64,000 nucleotides of DNA from Heterocephalus glaber (GCF_000247695.1 NW_004624854.1:1230934-1294933); one strand, 5' to 3'; positions 1 through 10,350 are shown, counted from the stretch's first letter. Numbers and translations: made by a program. Notes: generated from the letters alone by a model not told the origin.

Positions 1-107
1 CGCCGCCCCGCGGGACCCACCCGGCCGCCCGCCGCCGCGTCCCGGGCCTCACAGGCTCCGCGGCGCACGGGGCCGGTTCTGGGGGAGGGAATGTAAACAA
101 ATCGGGG

Positions 108-115
108 TTTTATAG
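108..115 (-). promoter_or_regulatory. TATA-like box, minus strand
   Basis: The minus strand reads CTATAAAA here, inside CpG-rich DNA. If functional, it would place a minus-strand start near 80, transcribing toward the left edge. A single motif; chance is a real alternative. Confidence 0.3.
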
Positions 116-279
116 TTACCTCACACTCGAGTGCCGTGTGCATCTCCTCTCCGCTCGGTACCAAACCCGGCTGCACCAAGTCGTGGATTCACCAACGTCC
201 GCTGCGTCAACTGCGTCGCGCAGGCCCGGGCGTCCCTCGCCGCGCTACGCTAGCGGCGTACTGGGCGGGCGGAGCGGTC

Positions 280-291
280 TGCGCAGGCGCA
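280..291. promoter_or_regulatory. NRF1-type motif
   Basis: TGCGCAGGCGCA is a near-perfect NRF1 palindrome inside the CpG island. Motif match only; occupancy is not known. Confidence 0.55.
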
Positions 292-490
292 GCCGGTCCG
301 CCTATGGGCGCTACGCGACGGGCGTACGCGCCCCGCGCTCCGGAAGCGGCGCCCCTCGCGGACGCCGCTCGGAGGGTCGGAGCGGTAGGAGGCTTGGAGC
401 GGTAGGAAGCTCGGGTCTACGCAAATTGCGGAGCTCCGCGGCTCGGCGCTAGTTTTGTTCCGAGAAAGGGCGCCGCGGGGGATGGCGGCG

Positions 491-500
491 GCGCATGCGC
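491..500. promoter_or_regulatory. NRF1-type motif adjacent to YY1-type motif
   Basis: GCGCATGCGC follows immediately after the ATGGCGGC box at 482-489. The pair is typical of housekeeping CpG-island promoters on the plus strand. Confidence 0.55.
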
Positions 501-640
501 GGAGGCGCGGGGACCGCGGCGAGTCCGGCCCTCCGCAGAGGCGGGGCGGCGTTAACCGAAGGCCGGGGCACCGGGCGCAGAGCTGGGGCGCGGACGCGGG
601 CGGGAGTCAGTTCCACACCCGCTCTTCGAGGCTGCCTGGT

Positions 641-1350
641 TTTGCCGGCCTGCGTGGCCTGCTTCTCACAGATTCCTAACTTACACACCTTTTCTTTCTT
701 TCTTTCTGGTCGTCTTTTGGTTTGGGGAAGCCAATTCAGGGACCTTGCCTGTGCTGGCAAAGGGAGAAATACTGGGGTGCTCAGGAAAAAGCTCAAGTCC
801 GAGGCCTACTTTCAAGACAGCATTGCCACTAACTGTGAGCCACTGCCCATGGGCCTCAGATTCACAGACAAGATGGGAGGATTATTCTAAATCACTCTGC
901 TACATCCTTTGGGTCCAAGCATAAAAAGCATCCAAGTTACCCTGATATTTTAACGTTCCTAATGATTTGATTGTACACATTATCTCTACCCTTAAAATAT
1001 GCATAATATTTGTTCCAAATAAGACACAGCACTTGCATTGCTTTTGTCTAGGGAACCTACATTGCCTTTTGGTGTTGTACTTACAGGGTTAAGGTTCAGC
1101 TGCCACATGCAGGTACAGTCGAACCCTAGCTCAAATCCTGAAACAGTTTCCATGCAGACTGGTGAACAGGTGCAGCTTTGCTAGACCCCCACACGGCCCC
1201 CGGCCCAGTGTTTCTTCTCCAGGAGGAACTCAGAGGCTACTTACTACCATACCTGGCTACGAAGGAGGCTTAGGGCTCAGATGTTATCAGGGACTTGTGT
1301 TCTAATTGGTTGGTACCTATTCTTTACTAATTATTATATATTTTAAATTG
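641..1350. other. Unique DNA downstream of the CpG island
   Basis: No repeat or coding family is recognised. A plus-strand open frame runs from the island to 890, but its translation has no recognisable domain. It could be 5' UTR or intron of a plus-strand transcript. Confidence 0.4.
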
Positions 1351-1460
1351 TTTTGATACATTCTCGCTGTGTAGTTTAAACTGGCCTTGAACTCGTGGTG
1401 ATCCTTCTGCTTCAGCCTCCCAAGTGCTAGGATTATAGGTGTGTGCCACCACACCTGCCC
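1351..1460 (-). mobile_element. B1 SINE
   Basis: The reverse-oriented B1 body is recognised by 'ggccttgaactcgtggtgatcc', 'cagcctcccaagtgctagg' and a 'caccacacctgccc' end. It is diverged at the polyA side. Confidence 0.85.
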
Positions 1461-1496
1461 TATATATTTTATTTGTGGGTTTTCTTGTTTTTTGGG

Positions 1497-1582
1497 GGTT
1501 TTTTTTTTGTATCAGGGATCAAACTGGGAACCTTGCATTTGCAAGGCAGGCGCCAGAACCACTGAGCTAAATCCCCGGCCCA
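1497..1582 (-). mobile_element. ID SINE
   Basis: Full-length ID in reverse: poly-T, 'atcagggatcaaactggg', then 'ccactgagctaaatccccgg'. On the minus strand it has the tRNA-like box A (tagctcagtgg) and box B (gttTgatcc). Confidence 0.9.
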
Positions 1583-1599
1583 GGCCTATATATTGTAAA

Positions 1600-2125
1600 T
1601 ATTAACCCTGCAAAAAATAACAACTTGGAGAAGGAAAAAAGAGGTCACTGGGAATTGGGAAGGAACTGACAGGAAAAGTTAGAAGCCACATAGAAATTGG
1701 AAAAACAGACCACAGCACAGAAAAGAATGAAACCATTGCACTCTCTCCCCAGCCTGCAGCTCACTGCCTGGAAGGGAACCAGGCTCCCCAGAAGCAAGGT
1801 AGGTGCCCAGGGCTGGGGGTCCAGTTGGGAAGGGCTGCAAAGCCCAGGGCCTTCCTGCACTGCAAACAGCAAAGGGTTTTGCCCCAAGGGAATGGCTCCC
1901 TCATAGCAGGCAACAGCCAGACAGGGATTCAAGTGTGGGCACCTGCCATATCACCAGAGAGTGCTTCATCACAGGGATTATTTAAATTTGAGAGTCAGCA
2001 CAACTAAAAAACACTTCAGGGCCTTCAGTGTCATCCTCCTACAGTGACTGGGTAAGTGAAGGAGATGGCTGCTGACCGGAGTGGGCTGGAAAGAGATCCC
2101 CTGAGAAGTTTAAACTCAGGTGGCA
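1600..2125. other. Unique DNA, nothing recognised
   Basis: Short overlapping frames on both strands (1645-1932 minus, 1697-2007 plus) have no recognisable domains. No repeat family was identified. Confidence 0.35.
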
Positions 2126-2207
2126 GGGCTGGGGATTTAGCTCAGTGGTTCTAGCGCCTGCCTCACAAGCACAAGGTCTTGGAGTTCGATCCCCAATACG
2201 AAAAAAA
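2126..2207 (+). mobile_element. ID SINE with target-site duplication
   Basis: Complete ID with an A-tail. The 13-base direct repeat 'taaactcaggtgg' lies on both sides, so the insertion is relatively recent. Confidence 0.93.
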
Positions 2208-2410
2208 AATACAAAACATAAACTCAGGTGGGAAAGGACACAGGTCCCGCCCCTGTGGTTTGACCAAAGAAATTATGGAAATTAATACCCTCCTGAATAA
2301 TCAGTATGCACAGAAGAAATTAGTCCCTAAAATCAAATGATAATGCTAATACAGCAAATCAGAACATACAGGACCTACAGAACCTACAGAAAAGCAGTCC
2401 TGAGAAAGAA

Positions 2411-2526
2411 ATTTATAACTGTGAGTGCACACATCAGAAAAACAGAGGATGTCCTAATAAAAATCCAACATTTATAACTGAGTGCACACATCAGAAAAAA
2501 AAGGATGTCCTAATAAAAATCCAACA
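2411..2526 (+). repeat. Tandem duplication of about 58 bp inside the L1
   Basis: The block starting 'atttataactg' and running through 'aatccaac' occurs at 2411-2469 and again at 2470-2526. The copies differ by a few bases near 'gaaaaacagagg' versus 'gaaaaaaaagg'. It is a local duplication made after or during decay of the L1. Confidence 0.9.
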
Positions 2527-4026
2527 TTTTGATAAAAACCCTGAGGGAAGCACATATGGAAGGGCTTTATCTCAACCTGAGAAAAGCCATTTATGGCAAA
2601 CTGATAGACAACATCATATTAAAGGGGGTGCAGGTGAAAGCGTTCCCCCTAAAATCACCACTATCCCCACTGCTGTTCAAAACGTTAGCTGGAGCAATCA
2701 GGCAAGAGAAAGAAAGAAAAAGGATATGTATAGGAAAGGAAGAAGTCAAATTATCAGCGTTTGGCGATGACATGATCCTCTGCATAAAAGACCCAAAAAT
2801 TCCACCTAAAGATTCTGAGAATTAATAACCAAATTATGGTAGCCAAACACAAAGTCTGCACGCAAAAACAATACTCCTGCACACCAGTAAACTCACTGAG
2901 AAAGAAATGAGGGAAACAACACCTTTCAAAATAGCATCAAGAAAAATTAAATACTTAGGAGTTAAGCTAAGCAAAGAAGGGCACTATCACTATAATGAAA
3001 ACTACAGGTCTCTGAAAAAGGAGATGCAAGAAAAAAAACAACATAAAATGAAAAGATGTCCCTTGTTTCTGGAATAGGTGGAACCAATATGGTCAAAATG
3101 GCCATAACCCCAACACTGTTACACAGATTAAACACAACCCCAATCACTAATAGCAGTCCTCATGGAACTGGCGAAAACAGCCCTAAAATTCATATGGAAT
3201 CTGAAGAAACCTAGAATAGCAAAAGCAATTCTGGGTAACGAGCAAAGAAGAACAAATCACAACCCCAGACTTCAATTTATATTACAAAGCTACCATGATA
3301 AAAACAGCATAGTGTTAGCAAAAACAACAGGCATGTGGATCCATGCATCAGAATAGAGGATGCAGAGACAACTCCAGGCACATTCAGCTACCTGATCTTT
3401 GACAAAAGGGCCAAAAACTTACACTGGAGGAAAAATAGTCTCTTTAACAAACGGTGCTGGGAAAACAGGCTATCTACGTGCAGAAGACTGAATCTAGGTC
3501 ATATCTCTCACCATATTCCAAATTGGAATCCCAATGAATCAAAGATTTAAATATTAAAACAGAAACAATCTGCTAAAAGATAAAACAGGTTAAAAACTCT
3601 TGAAGACTTAGGCATAGGCAAGGACCCCAGTTGCACAAGAAATAACACCAAGAATCAACAAGTGGGTGATAGCCAATTAAAATCTGCACACCAAAGGAAA
3701 CAACCAATAGAATGAAGAGACAAACTACAGAATGGGAAAAGTTTTTTTTCTATTTCTTTGACAGAGGACTAATACCTAGAATATATAAGGAACTCAAAAA
3801 TACTAGACCTCTCAAAATAAAAGATCCAATCAAACAATGGGTAACTGAAATGAACAAAAACTTCTCAGAAGAAGAAATACAAATGGACCAGCGAAAGCTG
3901 CATTCAATAAACAAGTTCAGACTGTTAAAAAAAAAAAAAAGAAAAATACAAATAGACAATAAATACATGAAAAAATGTTCAACATCTCTGGCCATTAGAG
4001 AAATTGTAAATTAAAACAACAGTGAG

Positions 4027-4166
4027 GGCCAGGCATGGTGGTGCATGCCTATAATCCCAACACTTTGGAGACTGAGGTGGAAGGGTTCAAGGTCAGCCTA
4101 GGCTACATAGTGAGTTCAAAGCCAGTCTGAATTATATAGCGAAACCCTGTCTCAAAAAAACAAAAC
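4027..4166 (+). mobile_element. B1 SINE nested in L1
   Basis: Full B1 from 'ggccaggcatggtggtgca' to 'gaaaccctgtctcaaaaaa', with the internally duplicated 'ctacatagtgagttcaa..gaattatatagc' block. L1 sequence resumes directly after it. Confidence 0.93.
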
Positions 4167-4484
4167 AACAAAAGTGAGACTCCATCTTATTCCAGCAAGA
4201 ATGGCCATCATAAAGAAACCAGATAATAGCAAGTGCTGGTGGGGTTATTTCTACATTGTTGGTGGGAATGTAAACTAATATAACCATTATGCAAATCACA
4301 ATGGAGATTCACAAAAAAACTTCATTTGACCCAGCTACTCCCAAAGAATCTTCCCAAAAGAATTTAAAACATCATATTACAGGGACACATACATACCCAT
4401 GTTTATAGCGGCACTGTTCATAATAGCTAAATCTTGGAAGTGACGTATATGTCCATCAACAGATGAATGGATAAAGAAAATGTG

Positions 4485-4628
4485 GTTCTGGGCATGCTTG
4501 TCCCTGCCAGCACTCAGGAGTTTGAGGCCAGCTTAGGCCACAGGGTGAATTCAAGACCAGCCTGAATTACATAGCAAGACCCTGCCTTGAAAAGACAAAA
4601 AACAAAAACCACCCAGAGAGAGAAAGAG
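4485..4628 (+). mobile_element. B1 SINE nested in L1, with target-site duplication
   Basis: A diverged B1 with 'gcactcaggag', 'gcaagaccctgccttgaaa' and a GA-rich tail. The L1 sequence 'gaaaatgtggt' before it recurs as 'gagaatgtggt' after it. Confidence 0.85.
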
Positions 4629-4850
4629 AGAATGTGGTATTAATACACAACGGATAAATGGATTGCTCTGCCATAAGGAAGGACAAAGTCCAGTGATTGC
4701 AAAAGAAATCTTGTGTGTGTGGAAAGGGAACCACTGAGGGGGAAGAGAGATTTAAAAGGCATAAAGATGTTACCCATGTGTACTAACTCCCCATGAGGAA
4801 TGTGATCATGTACCACAGACAGGTACTGGTAAACAAGAAAACAATACTGG

Positions 4851-5365
4851 AATATTTCCAAGGCAGAGCTAATTTCATGAGGTCTCACGAGATACTCTGC
4901 GGAGATGCTCCACTGCCATGGTCCCAGGACACTGGCAGCCCACCAAATCGCCAGCTCTATTTGTGCCTCTGCCTGCATCCTGGAAAACCCTGGGGCTCAT
5001 TCCGGGCCCACACAATGCATGGGAAGAAATCTAAGACATTGCGGCTCTGTCGTAAAATGTGCATTAGTGCTAAGTCTCAGGGAAATGAGGTTTTTTTCAG
5101 CATAAAGTATTTGTCAAATTTATTTAAACACCAAAACCTTTCTTTTCTTTCTATTTTTTAACAAAAACAACCTGCTAGTCTGTCTGCTGACACAACTGTT
5201 ACTAGAGCAGCAAAGATATGGATCTGTATATGGGTCATTTTTTTGTTGTTGTGTGGCCTTGGGCCACTTTTAAACTTTTGTGCAAATAAAATATTTCATA
5301 TACATTTAAAAATAGAGGCCATGTCTCCTACTACTTTTATCAACTCACGCAAGTATTCTATATGT
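4851..5365. other. Unique DNA
   Basis: No gene or repeat was recognised. The frame at 4793-5161 (plus) starts in L1-derived sequence and has no family resemblance. Confidence 0.35.
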
Positions 5366-5370
5366 CCACT

Positions 5371-5496
5371 CTTTTTTTTTTTTTTTTTTGAGACAGGGTC
5401 TCCCTCTGTAGCCCAGGCTGGCCTGGAACTTGTGGTGATTCTTCTGCCTCAGCCGCCCAAGTGCTGGGATTAGAGGTGTGCACCACCACACCTGGC
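5371..5496 (-). mobile_element. B1 SINE
   Basis: Reverse B1 with a 19-base poly-T head, 'gagacagggtctccctctgtag' and a 'caccaccacacctggc' end. The long, pure tail suggests a recent copy. Confidence 0.93.
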
Positions 5497-5960
5497 TACA
5501 TTCATGTTTATGCACACTGATTTGCACAAGGCTTGGAGCAAAATCACTAGATGGAATAAATGCTTAGACCACAAACTACTATGTCATTTTTCCTATTAAG
5601 GAAGAAAATCTAAGAAAACAAGTTGCAGGTTTACACAAAATCACATTAATGCATAGTGCAGTGAAATGAGCACTATAACAATGAGTTTATTTTATTTTTG
5701 CCAGTTTTACATCCATGAATTAGTTGGAGAAAGGAATTTCAGTATGTTGGAATCGTAGAACCTTCTTGAAGATGTAAGACCTTTCTCTCACTTGGCCACC
5801 TCATTTGATTCATAAAGAATCTCATCTGAGCCATAAGAAATGACTCCCGGGAGCTGGGAAAACGAGGGAGACCTGGGTTAGGTGTAAATGGTTTGTATTT
5901 CATCATTTTGTTTATTCATACCATTTAGTCACAGTATTCTTTATTTTATTTTATTTTATT

Positions 5961-6105
5961 TTTTTCTGAGACAGGGTCTTGCTAGGTAGTGTAGGCTGAC
6001 CTTGAGCTCACTATGTAGCCTAGGCTGGTCTCGAATGCATGACAGTCCTCCTGCCTCAGCCTCACGATTGCTGGGATTACAGGCCTGTACTGCCATGCCT
6101 GGCTA
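5961..6105 (-). mobile_element. B1 SINE with duplicated core
   Basis: Reverse B1 preceded by (TTTTA)n. It shows two copies of the 'ctatgtagcctaggctggtct' type block, the internal duplication. Confidence 0.92.
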
Positions 6106-6181
6106 CAAAGTTCTTTCACATATCTAAAATTTTAAATGTGACCACTCTAACTTTGTGAGACATGATATAATAATTCCAATG

Positions 6182-6277
6182 GTGGGTGGGAATGTAGCTC
6201 AGGGGACCAGCACCTGCCTTGTAAGCATGAGGTCCTGAGTTTGATCCCTGGTATGAAAAATAAATAAATAAATAAAA
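6182..6277 (+). mobile_element. ID SINE with target-site duplication
   Basis: ID of the 'gggaatgtagctcaggggacc' type with an (AAAT)n tail. The direct repeat 'aattccaatgg' lies on both sides. Confidence 0.92.
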
Positions 6278-6451
6278 TTCCAATGGCCTTTCCTAGTGAT
6301 CAGAAAAGAACCAGCTATGACAGAGGGGACAAGGGTCACATCTCATACCTCAATCTTTAGCCATGACAGAAGGACATCGTATCATAAATCTGGCTTCCTT
6401 CTAATCAAGGAGAAAATAAAATAGTCATCATGGAGGAGATACCTCTACTCC

Positions 6452-6968
6452 CACATTAATTGTGGCACTGTTCGCAATAGCCAAGAAATGTTAACAACCT
6501 AAGTGTCCATCAGCTGATGGATGACTAAAGAAAGTGTGGCACATATACACAATGGAGTACTATTCAGCCATAAAAAATAAAATCTTCTCACATGTGACAA
6601 GGATAGAAGTGGAGATCACTATGTCAGGAAAAATCAGTCAGGCACAGGAAGACAAGCACTGCACAATTTCCCTCTTATTTAGAATCAAAAACGGGACCTC
6701 GAAGAAGTCTGGAGTGGTGGTTACCAGGGTAACCAACAGATAAAAGCAAGAAACTACAGGGTGCTTTGCCCAGTATGGCGCTTATAGGTAACATTTATGT
6801 AACCAACATTTCAGAATACTACATGGCAGGATTCGAGTGTTTTCACCACAAAGAGTTGGTAAATAGGAAATAATACAACCAAATGGATACAAACACTATG
6901 TAATATGTACATGTATGGAACATATGCAGGACCCCATTCATGTATGCAACCTTTATGATTTTAGCTGT
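6452..6968 (+). mobile_element. L1 LINE 3' end
   Basis: L1 3' landmarks are visible: 'tgtggcactgttcgcaatagcc', 'gtgtccatcagctgatggatg', 'ggagtactattcagccataaa' and 'gtggttaccagggtaacc'. The copy is 5'-truncated and non-coding. Confidence 0.88.
6719..6734. promoter_or_regulatory. RFX X-box-like palindrome in L1 sequence
   Basis: GGTTACC-AG-GGTAACC is a perfect 7+2+7 inverted repeat that fits the RFX X-box consensus. It derives from the L1 3' region. Confidence 0.35.
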
Positions 6969-6978
6969 TAAAAAAATG

Positions 6979-7100
6979 CACAGCTGGATGTGGTGGCACA
7001 TCCCTGTGATCCCAGCAATTTGGGAGGCAGAGGCAGGAGGATGACAAGGGCAAACCCATGGGCAATTTAGTGAGACCCGTCTCCAGATAAAAAGTAAAAC
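6979..7100 (+). mobile_element. B1 SINE
   Basis: 'gctggatgtggtggcacatccc', 'ggaggcagaggcaggagga' and 'gagacccgtctcc'. It follows the L1 end after an A-rich stretch. Confidence 0.88.
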
Positions 7101-7118
7101 CTTTTCGGAAGGGAGGCA

Positions 7119-7195
7119 GGCTGGGAATGTAGCTCAGTGGCTGCGCACTTGCCTGGCTTGCGCAAGACCCTGGCTCGAATCCCCAGCGCTGTACC
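7119..7195 (+). mobile_element. ID SINE
   Basis: Box A 'gtagctcagtgg' and box B 'ctcgaatcc' are present. It resembles the older 'gcgcacttgcctggcttgcgcaag' ID form rather than the young type. Confidence 0.88.
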
Positions 7196-7229
7196 CCGAC
7201 ATAAATGAGTGAAAGAAAAATAGACCGCG

Positions 7230-7308
7230 GGCCGGAGATTTAGCTCAGTGGTTTCGCCGCCTGCCGCGCAAGCTCAAGAACCTGAGTTCGATCCCCGGTA
7301 CCAAAAAT
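7230..7308 (+). mobile_element. ID SINE, young CpG-rich copy
   Basis: 'tttcgccgcctgccgcgcaag' keeps several CpGs, and box B 'gagttcgatcc' is intact. Undecayed CpGs argue for recent insertion. Confidence 0.92.
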
Positions 7309-7309
7309 T

Positions 7310-8000
7310 AGAATAAATCTCTCAGCTCCAACAAGGCTACTTCTAGAAAGGCCACTCGGGAAGAGTACAGGAGGTGTAAATTCTGCTGTTACGGAGACAG
7401 CGTTACTCTGTGGAAGAGGTGTCAGACGCTGGGAAAGGCGGAAGTCCGGAATGTGGAAGCACAGCTCTCCCTAGCCCTCGCTTTTAGGAACTATGTATTT
7501 CAGGCGGGATTAAAACCCCAGCTTGGGACCCGAAGCCAGAGAAATGCAGCTATACATGTCCTGCCCGTTCTTGGAGGCTTGTTGGGGGACACCCAACCTG
7601 CCACGGCCGTCAAGGAGGGCCTGTGTGGCAGTCATTGTCAGAGTCTTTAAGCTCCCCATTCCTAACCCTGAGGTGATCGGGTCGGGGCAATAGCTCCGTG
7701 GGAGAGTGCCTGGGAACAGGCGCGGGGCCCTGGGTTTTCTCAGGGGCCTTGAGAGACCCTGGGCGTCCGTCCTGGAGGAGCACAGCTGCCCTCGCCCGCT
7801 TCCCACCTGGAGACAGCAGCGGGAGGAAGCTGGCCAGCCCCAGTGAGAGACTGGCTGAGGCGCCTCCCGGGTGGAGTTACCCTGAGCTAGCAAGCTGATG
7901 CCATGAAGCACTTGCAGGCCAACTGCAAAGGCAAAAATGAAACAACACAAAACTGGAAGCAACTTCCACCCATAGGAGAGAAAGTTACTTCTTTATGATT
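7310..8000. other. Unique DNA, GC-mixed
   Basis: A 150-codon minus-strand frame (7510-7962) opposes shorter plus-strand frames. None has a recognisable domain, so I treat it as non-coding. Confidence 0.35.
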
Positions 8001-8010
8001 GGCCTAGAAT

Positions 8011-8087
8011 CATGGTGGCGAACCTATGGCACGCACGCCAGCGGGCTGTTTGTATCACTGAACGCTCTAAAAGGTTCGCCATCGCTG
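8011..8087. mobile_element. Miniature hAT-type DNA transposon
   Basis: The left end CATGGTGGCGAACCTATGG and the right end AAAGGTTCGCCATCGCTG form terminal inverted repeats; the reverse complement of the right end reads CAGCGATGGCGAACCTTT. The flanks are 'gcctagaat' at 8002-8010 and 'gcctagat' at 8088-8095, an 8-bp target duplication with one extra A on the left. An 8-bp duplication and CAG-like ends are hAT hallmarks. Only 77 bp remain, so it is a non-autonomous, internally deleted copy with no transposase. The ends resemble hAT families known for patchy distribution across vertebrates; that link is from memory of the motif, not a search. Confidence 0.75.
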
Positions 8088-8095
8088 GCCTAGAT

Positions 8096-8769
8096 GGTGC
8101 AGACACTAGACTAGCCAGATCCTGAGTTTCAAGCCAAGCAACGCAGACGTAAGCCCTTTAGTTAGCCTAAGGCCTCTGTCTACTGGAAAGGAACTAAACA
8201 GAGAGGCTTATTGAAAGCCTAATCCACTGTGCCAAGTTCTTTGGTCAATAAAACCGAGAGCTGGCTCCAGAAAAACAGGAAGACTCAACTCACTCAGAAG
8301 AAGAAACAAGAAAAAGAGCCAGACTAACAGGAAGCCCTCAGGTCATCTGCAGGAAGCCAGCAAGTCTTGTCCCCCAAACTACTCCAACTGTTTGCATCAG
8401 TCCCTGGAATTCTGTTTAGCCCTTCATCCCTAGGTCTTGGGACAGAGGGACTTTGGCCCTGACACATGCTACTGTCACTTGTTCTATATCTATACTGCTA
8501 TGCAGTAGACTTTTCTCAGGTCTTTTCTGAAGAGGATGTTCTAAGAGGGGAGAAAGCATGACTATCTAGATTCCCAAGGGTAGTAATATGGCTCCAAAGG
8601 AAGAGCAGGACAGGGAGGAAACATGAAGACTGCAGACAGATTGCCATCCTCTCAGTCCTGCTGGCAGCCAGCCTTGTGAGGAGGAAGAAGGGAGGCCTGG
8701 GGAGCTGAGATGCATCTCAGAACTAGAGCGCTTGATGGTATGCAGCAGGCGCTGAGTGCCACTACAAGT
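8096..8769. other. Unique DNA
   Basis: No gene or clear repeat. AG-rich in places (8270-8330). Confidence 0.35.
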
Positions 8770-8888
8770 CTGAGGTCAGCTCGAGCAACTTCATAAGACC
8801 CTGCCTCAAATTAAAATTTTACAAAAGGGCCGGGGATGTAGCTCAGTGTATAGCTGTCTCAGTTCAAGTCCCTGTACAGCAGCAGTAG
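8770..8888 (+). mobile_element. B1-dID composite SINE (truncated B1 part)
   Basis: The B1 tail 'aagaccctgcctcaaatt' is followed after an A-rich linker by 'ggccggggatgtagctcagtg'. A shortened ID 3' half, 'cagttcaagtccctgtac', comes next. The middle of the ID is missing, as in dID. Confidence 0.65.
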
Positions 8889-8932
8889 AGAAGAAGGGTG
8901 AGGAAGAGGAGGAGGAGGACGAAGAAGAGAAG
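8889..8932 (+). repeat. GAG/GAA-rich simple repeat
   Basis: The imperfect purine repeat grew from the tail of the preceding composite SINE. Its translation gives a chance Glu-rich frame at 8846-9055. Confidence 0.8.
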
Positions 8933-10350
8933 CCCCCGTGGACGGCCACCAACCTTGGGGACCTAGAAGCCACTAGCCATTTAGATCTTTCGGAATTCCA
9001 GTGGCGCAACAGAACTGACCTTCCAAAAACTCAACTTTCAACCCAGAGGAATTAGAAAAGCACAAACATCCACATTGATATTGCAAATTTGATAAGTATT
9101 TAAGATGACTATACCTGCACTGAGCTAAAATAACCAAGATGGAAACGAATTATCAGCAAGTTACCATGTAAATATTTTTAAATGTTTTTTAAAGTAGTTA
9201 AATTTAATAAATCCATTTTAAAATGTCATCACACGAGAATAAATTTCAAATCTTTCCTAAGGCTCCCAAGGTAATTAATAAGTACACTCATTCACAACTG
9301 ACATTTATGAAAAGAATCAAGTACCTTTTTAAAAATCAAGACATACTAGTTTTAGCAAATATTGCTTCCCTTTGCTTATGAAAAAGTTGGACAGCAAGAA
9401 TGCACCAAAATCCAAATATTAGGGAAGGCAATAAATGAATTGTCAAAGCAAAGGTGACGTAGGGATTTTTTAAATTTTTCTAGTACCGAGTAAAACTCAA
9501 ATCTTACTTTATTTTTAATAAAAGAAGCCACATTTTGAGTCTTTCTGGAACCCCACAAACCACCGCTTCTTTCTAGCACTTATCTTTAGAGAAGTTTTAG
9601 GAACTTGCTGATGTGTTTGGGAGATGCCCCTGGCGATGCCCCCCACGCCTGGCTGGCTTGCTTTCTCCTGGGTGATCTCACTGAGGGTTGCATCACACTG
9701 AGTTCCAGCCCGATTACAACACTGTGCTCTCTCTAAGTTAAGCTCCATGGTCCGTTCTCCCACTGTAGCACACTAGGGTGTATGGTCTGAATGGTGTCCG
9801 GCCCGTTTAAAAGCCCTCAGTATGGTTACTCATTCAACTCCCGCACAACCTTGGCAAAGTGTGTGCTGCACAGCCCAGGCTGTAAAACACTGAGGTGTGG
9901 ACAGACTGGCTTCTTAAGCTGTGTCGCCTGCAGTTTATATCAAGACTGTGTAGCTCTCAACGTTTTTCAATGATATCCAAACAACTTCCTCTGAAAATGT
10001 TGGTAATTTTTTTTAAAATAGAAAAGACAATCAAAGGAACCGTTAACGGGTAGCTTCTCTGTCTGTAATGGGAATTTTTAAATGTCAAAGGAAATAAAGA
10101 ACAGAATAAAACAAAAACATGTCAAGATATTTATATTGTGAACATTTCACAATCTAACGTTCCTTTATTTCTCAGCTTGACTAACTAAAATGAATTTCAA
10201 GGGAGATGTTTATTCCAGCCTTTTTAAATGAGAATGTTAATTATCCCATCTGGTTCTATATTCAGCTGAAAGCTTTCCCCTTTCCCCGGAGATTTGATCT
10301 AGTTGCTCAAATATTTATTTATATCCGTAAAGTTGTATTAAAAATTAACC
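8933..10350. other. AT-rich unique DNA, 1.4 kb without SINEs
   Basis: No gene or repeat was recognised in a long AT-rich stretch. The frames seen (9515-9763 minus, 10206-10538 plus) have no domain, and the second runs into ID sequence. Confidence 0.4.

Larger units (their letters stand above)
1..640. promoter_or_regulatory. CpG-island promoter / first-exon region of unidentified gene(s)
   Basis: CpG dinucleotides are very dense from the left edge to about 640 and then drop sharply, which is the signature of an unmethylated CpG-island promoter. Two NRF1-type palindromes are visible, TGCGCAGGCGCA at 280-291 and GCGCATGCGC at 491-500. A YY1-type ATGGCGGC at 482-489 follows the pattern often found just downstream of a plus-strand start site. 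On the minus strand, CTATAAAA lies at 108-115, with a forkhead-like GTAAACA (plus strand) at 93-99. The island could therefore fire in both directions: a minus transcript starting near 80 and leaving the window, and a plus transcript starting near 440-480. Several overlapping open frames (for example 495-890 plus, 449-796 minus) show no family resemblance and are probably chance. The gene is not identified. Confidence 0.8.
2240..4850 (+). mobile_element. L1 LINE, ORF2 reverse transcriptase to 3' end, dead and interrupted
   Basis: Translated blocks match the L1 ORF2 reverse transcriptase and its C-terminal part. One block around 2600-2825 has the 'SPLLF', 'AIRQEKE', 'GKEEVKLS' and DD-box segments. 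A block at 3162-3240 has 'LKFIWN..KPRIAKAI'. Later segments around 3380-4015 and 4200-4480 read like the ORF2 C-terminus ('DLIFDKRAKN', 'NFSEEEIQ', '[13 protein letters not shown]'). Frames are broken by many shifts and stops. The RT box reads FGDD (2760-2771) where L1s normally have FADD. B1 copies at 4027-4166 and 4485-4628 interrupt it. The start is uncertain, and the part after 4630 is more diverged. Confidence 0.85.

Noticed and set aside
2126..2207. tRNA gene call based on box A and box B
   Set aside because: All such hits have the ID body, A-tail and often a target duplication; none has a full tRNA cloverleaf without a SINE tail.
8846..9055. Glu-rich small protein
   Set aside because: It derives from the purine simple repeat grown from a SINE tail.
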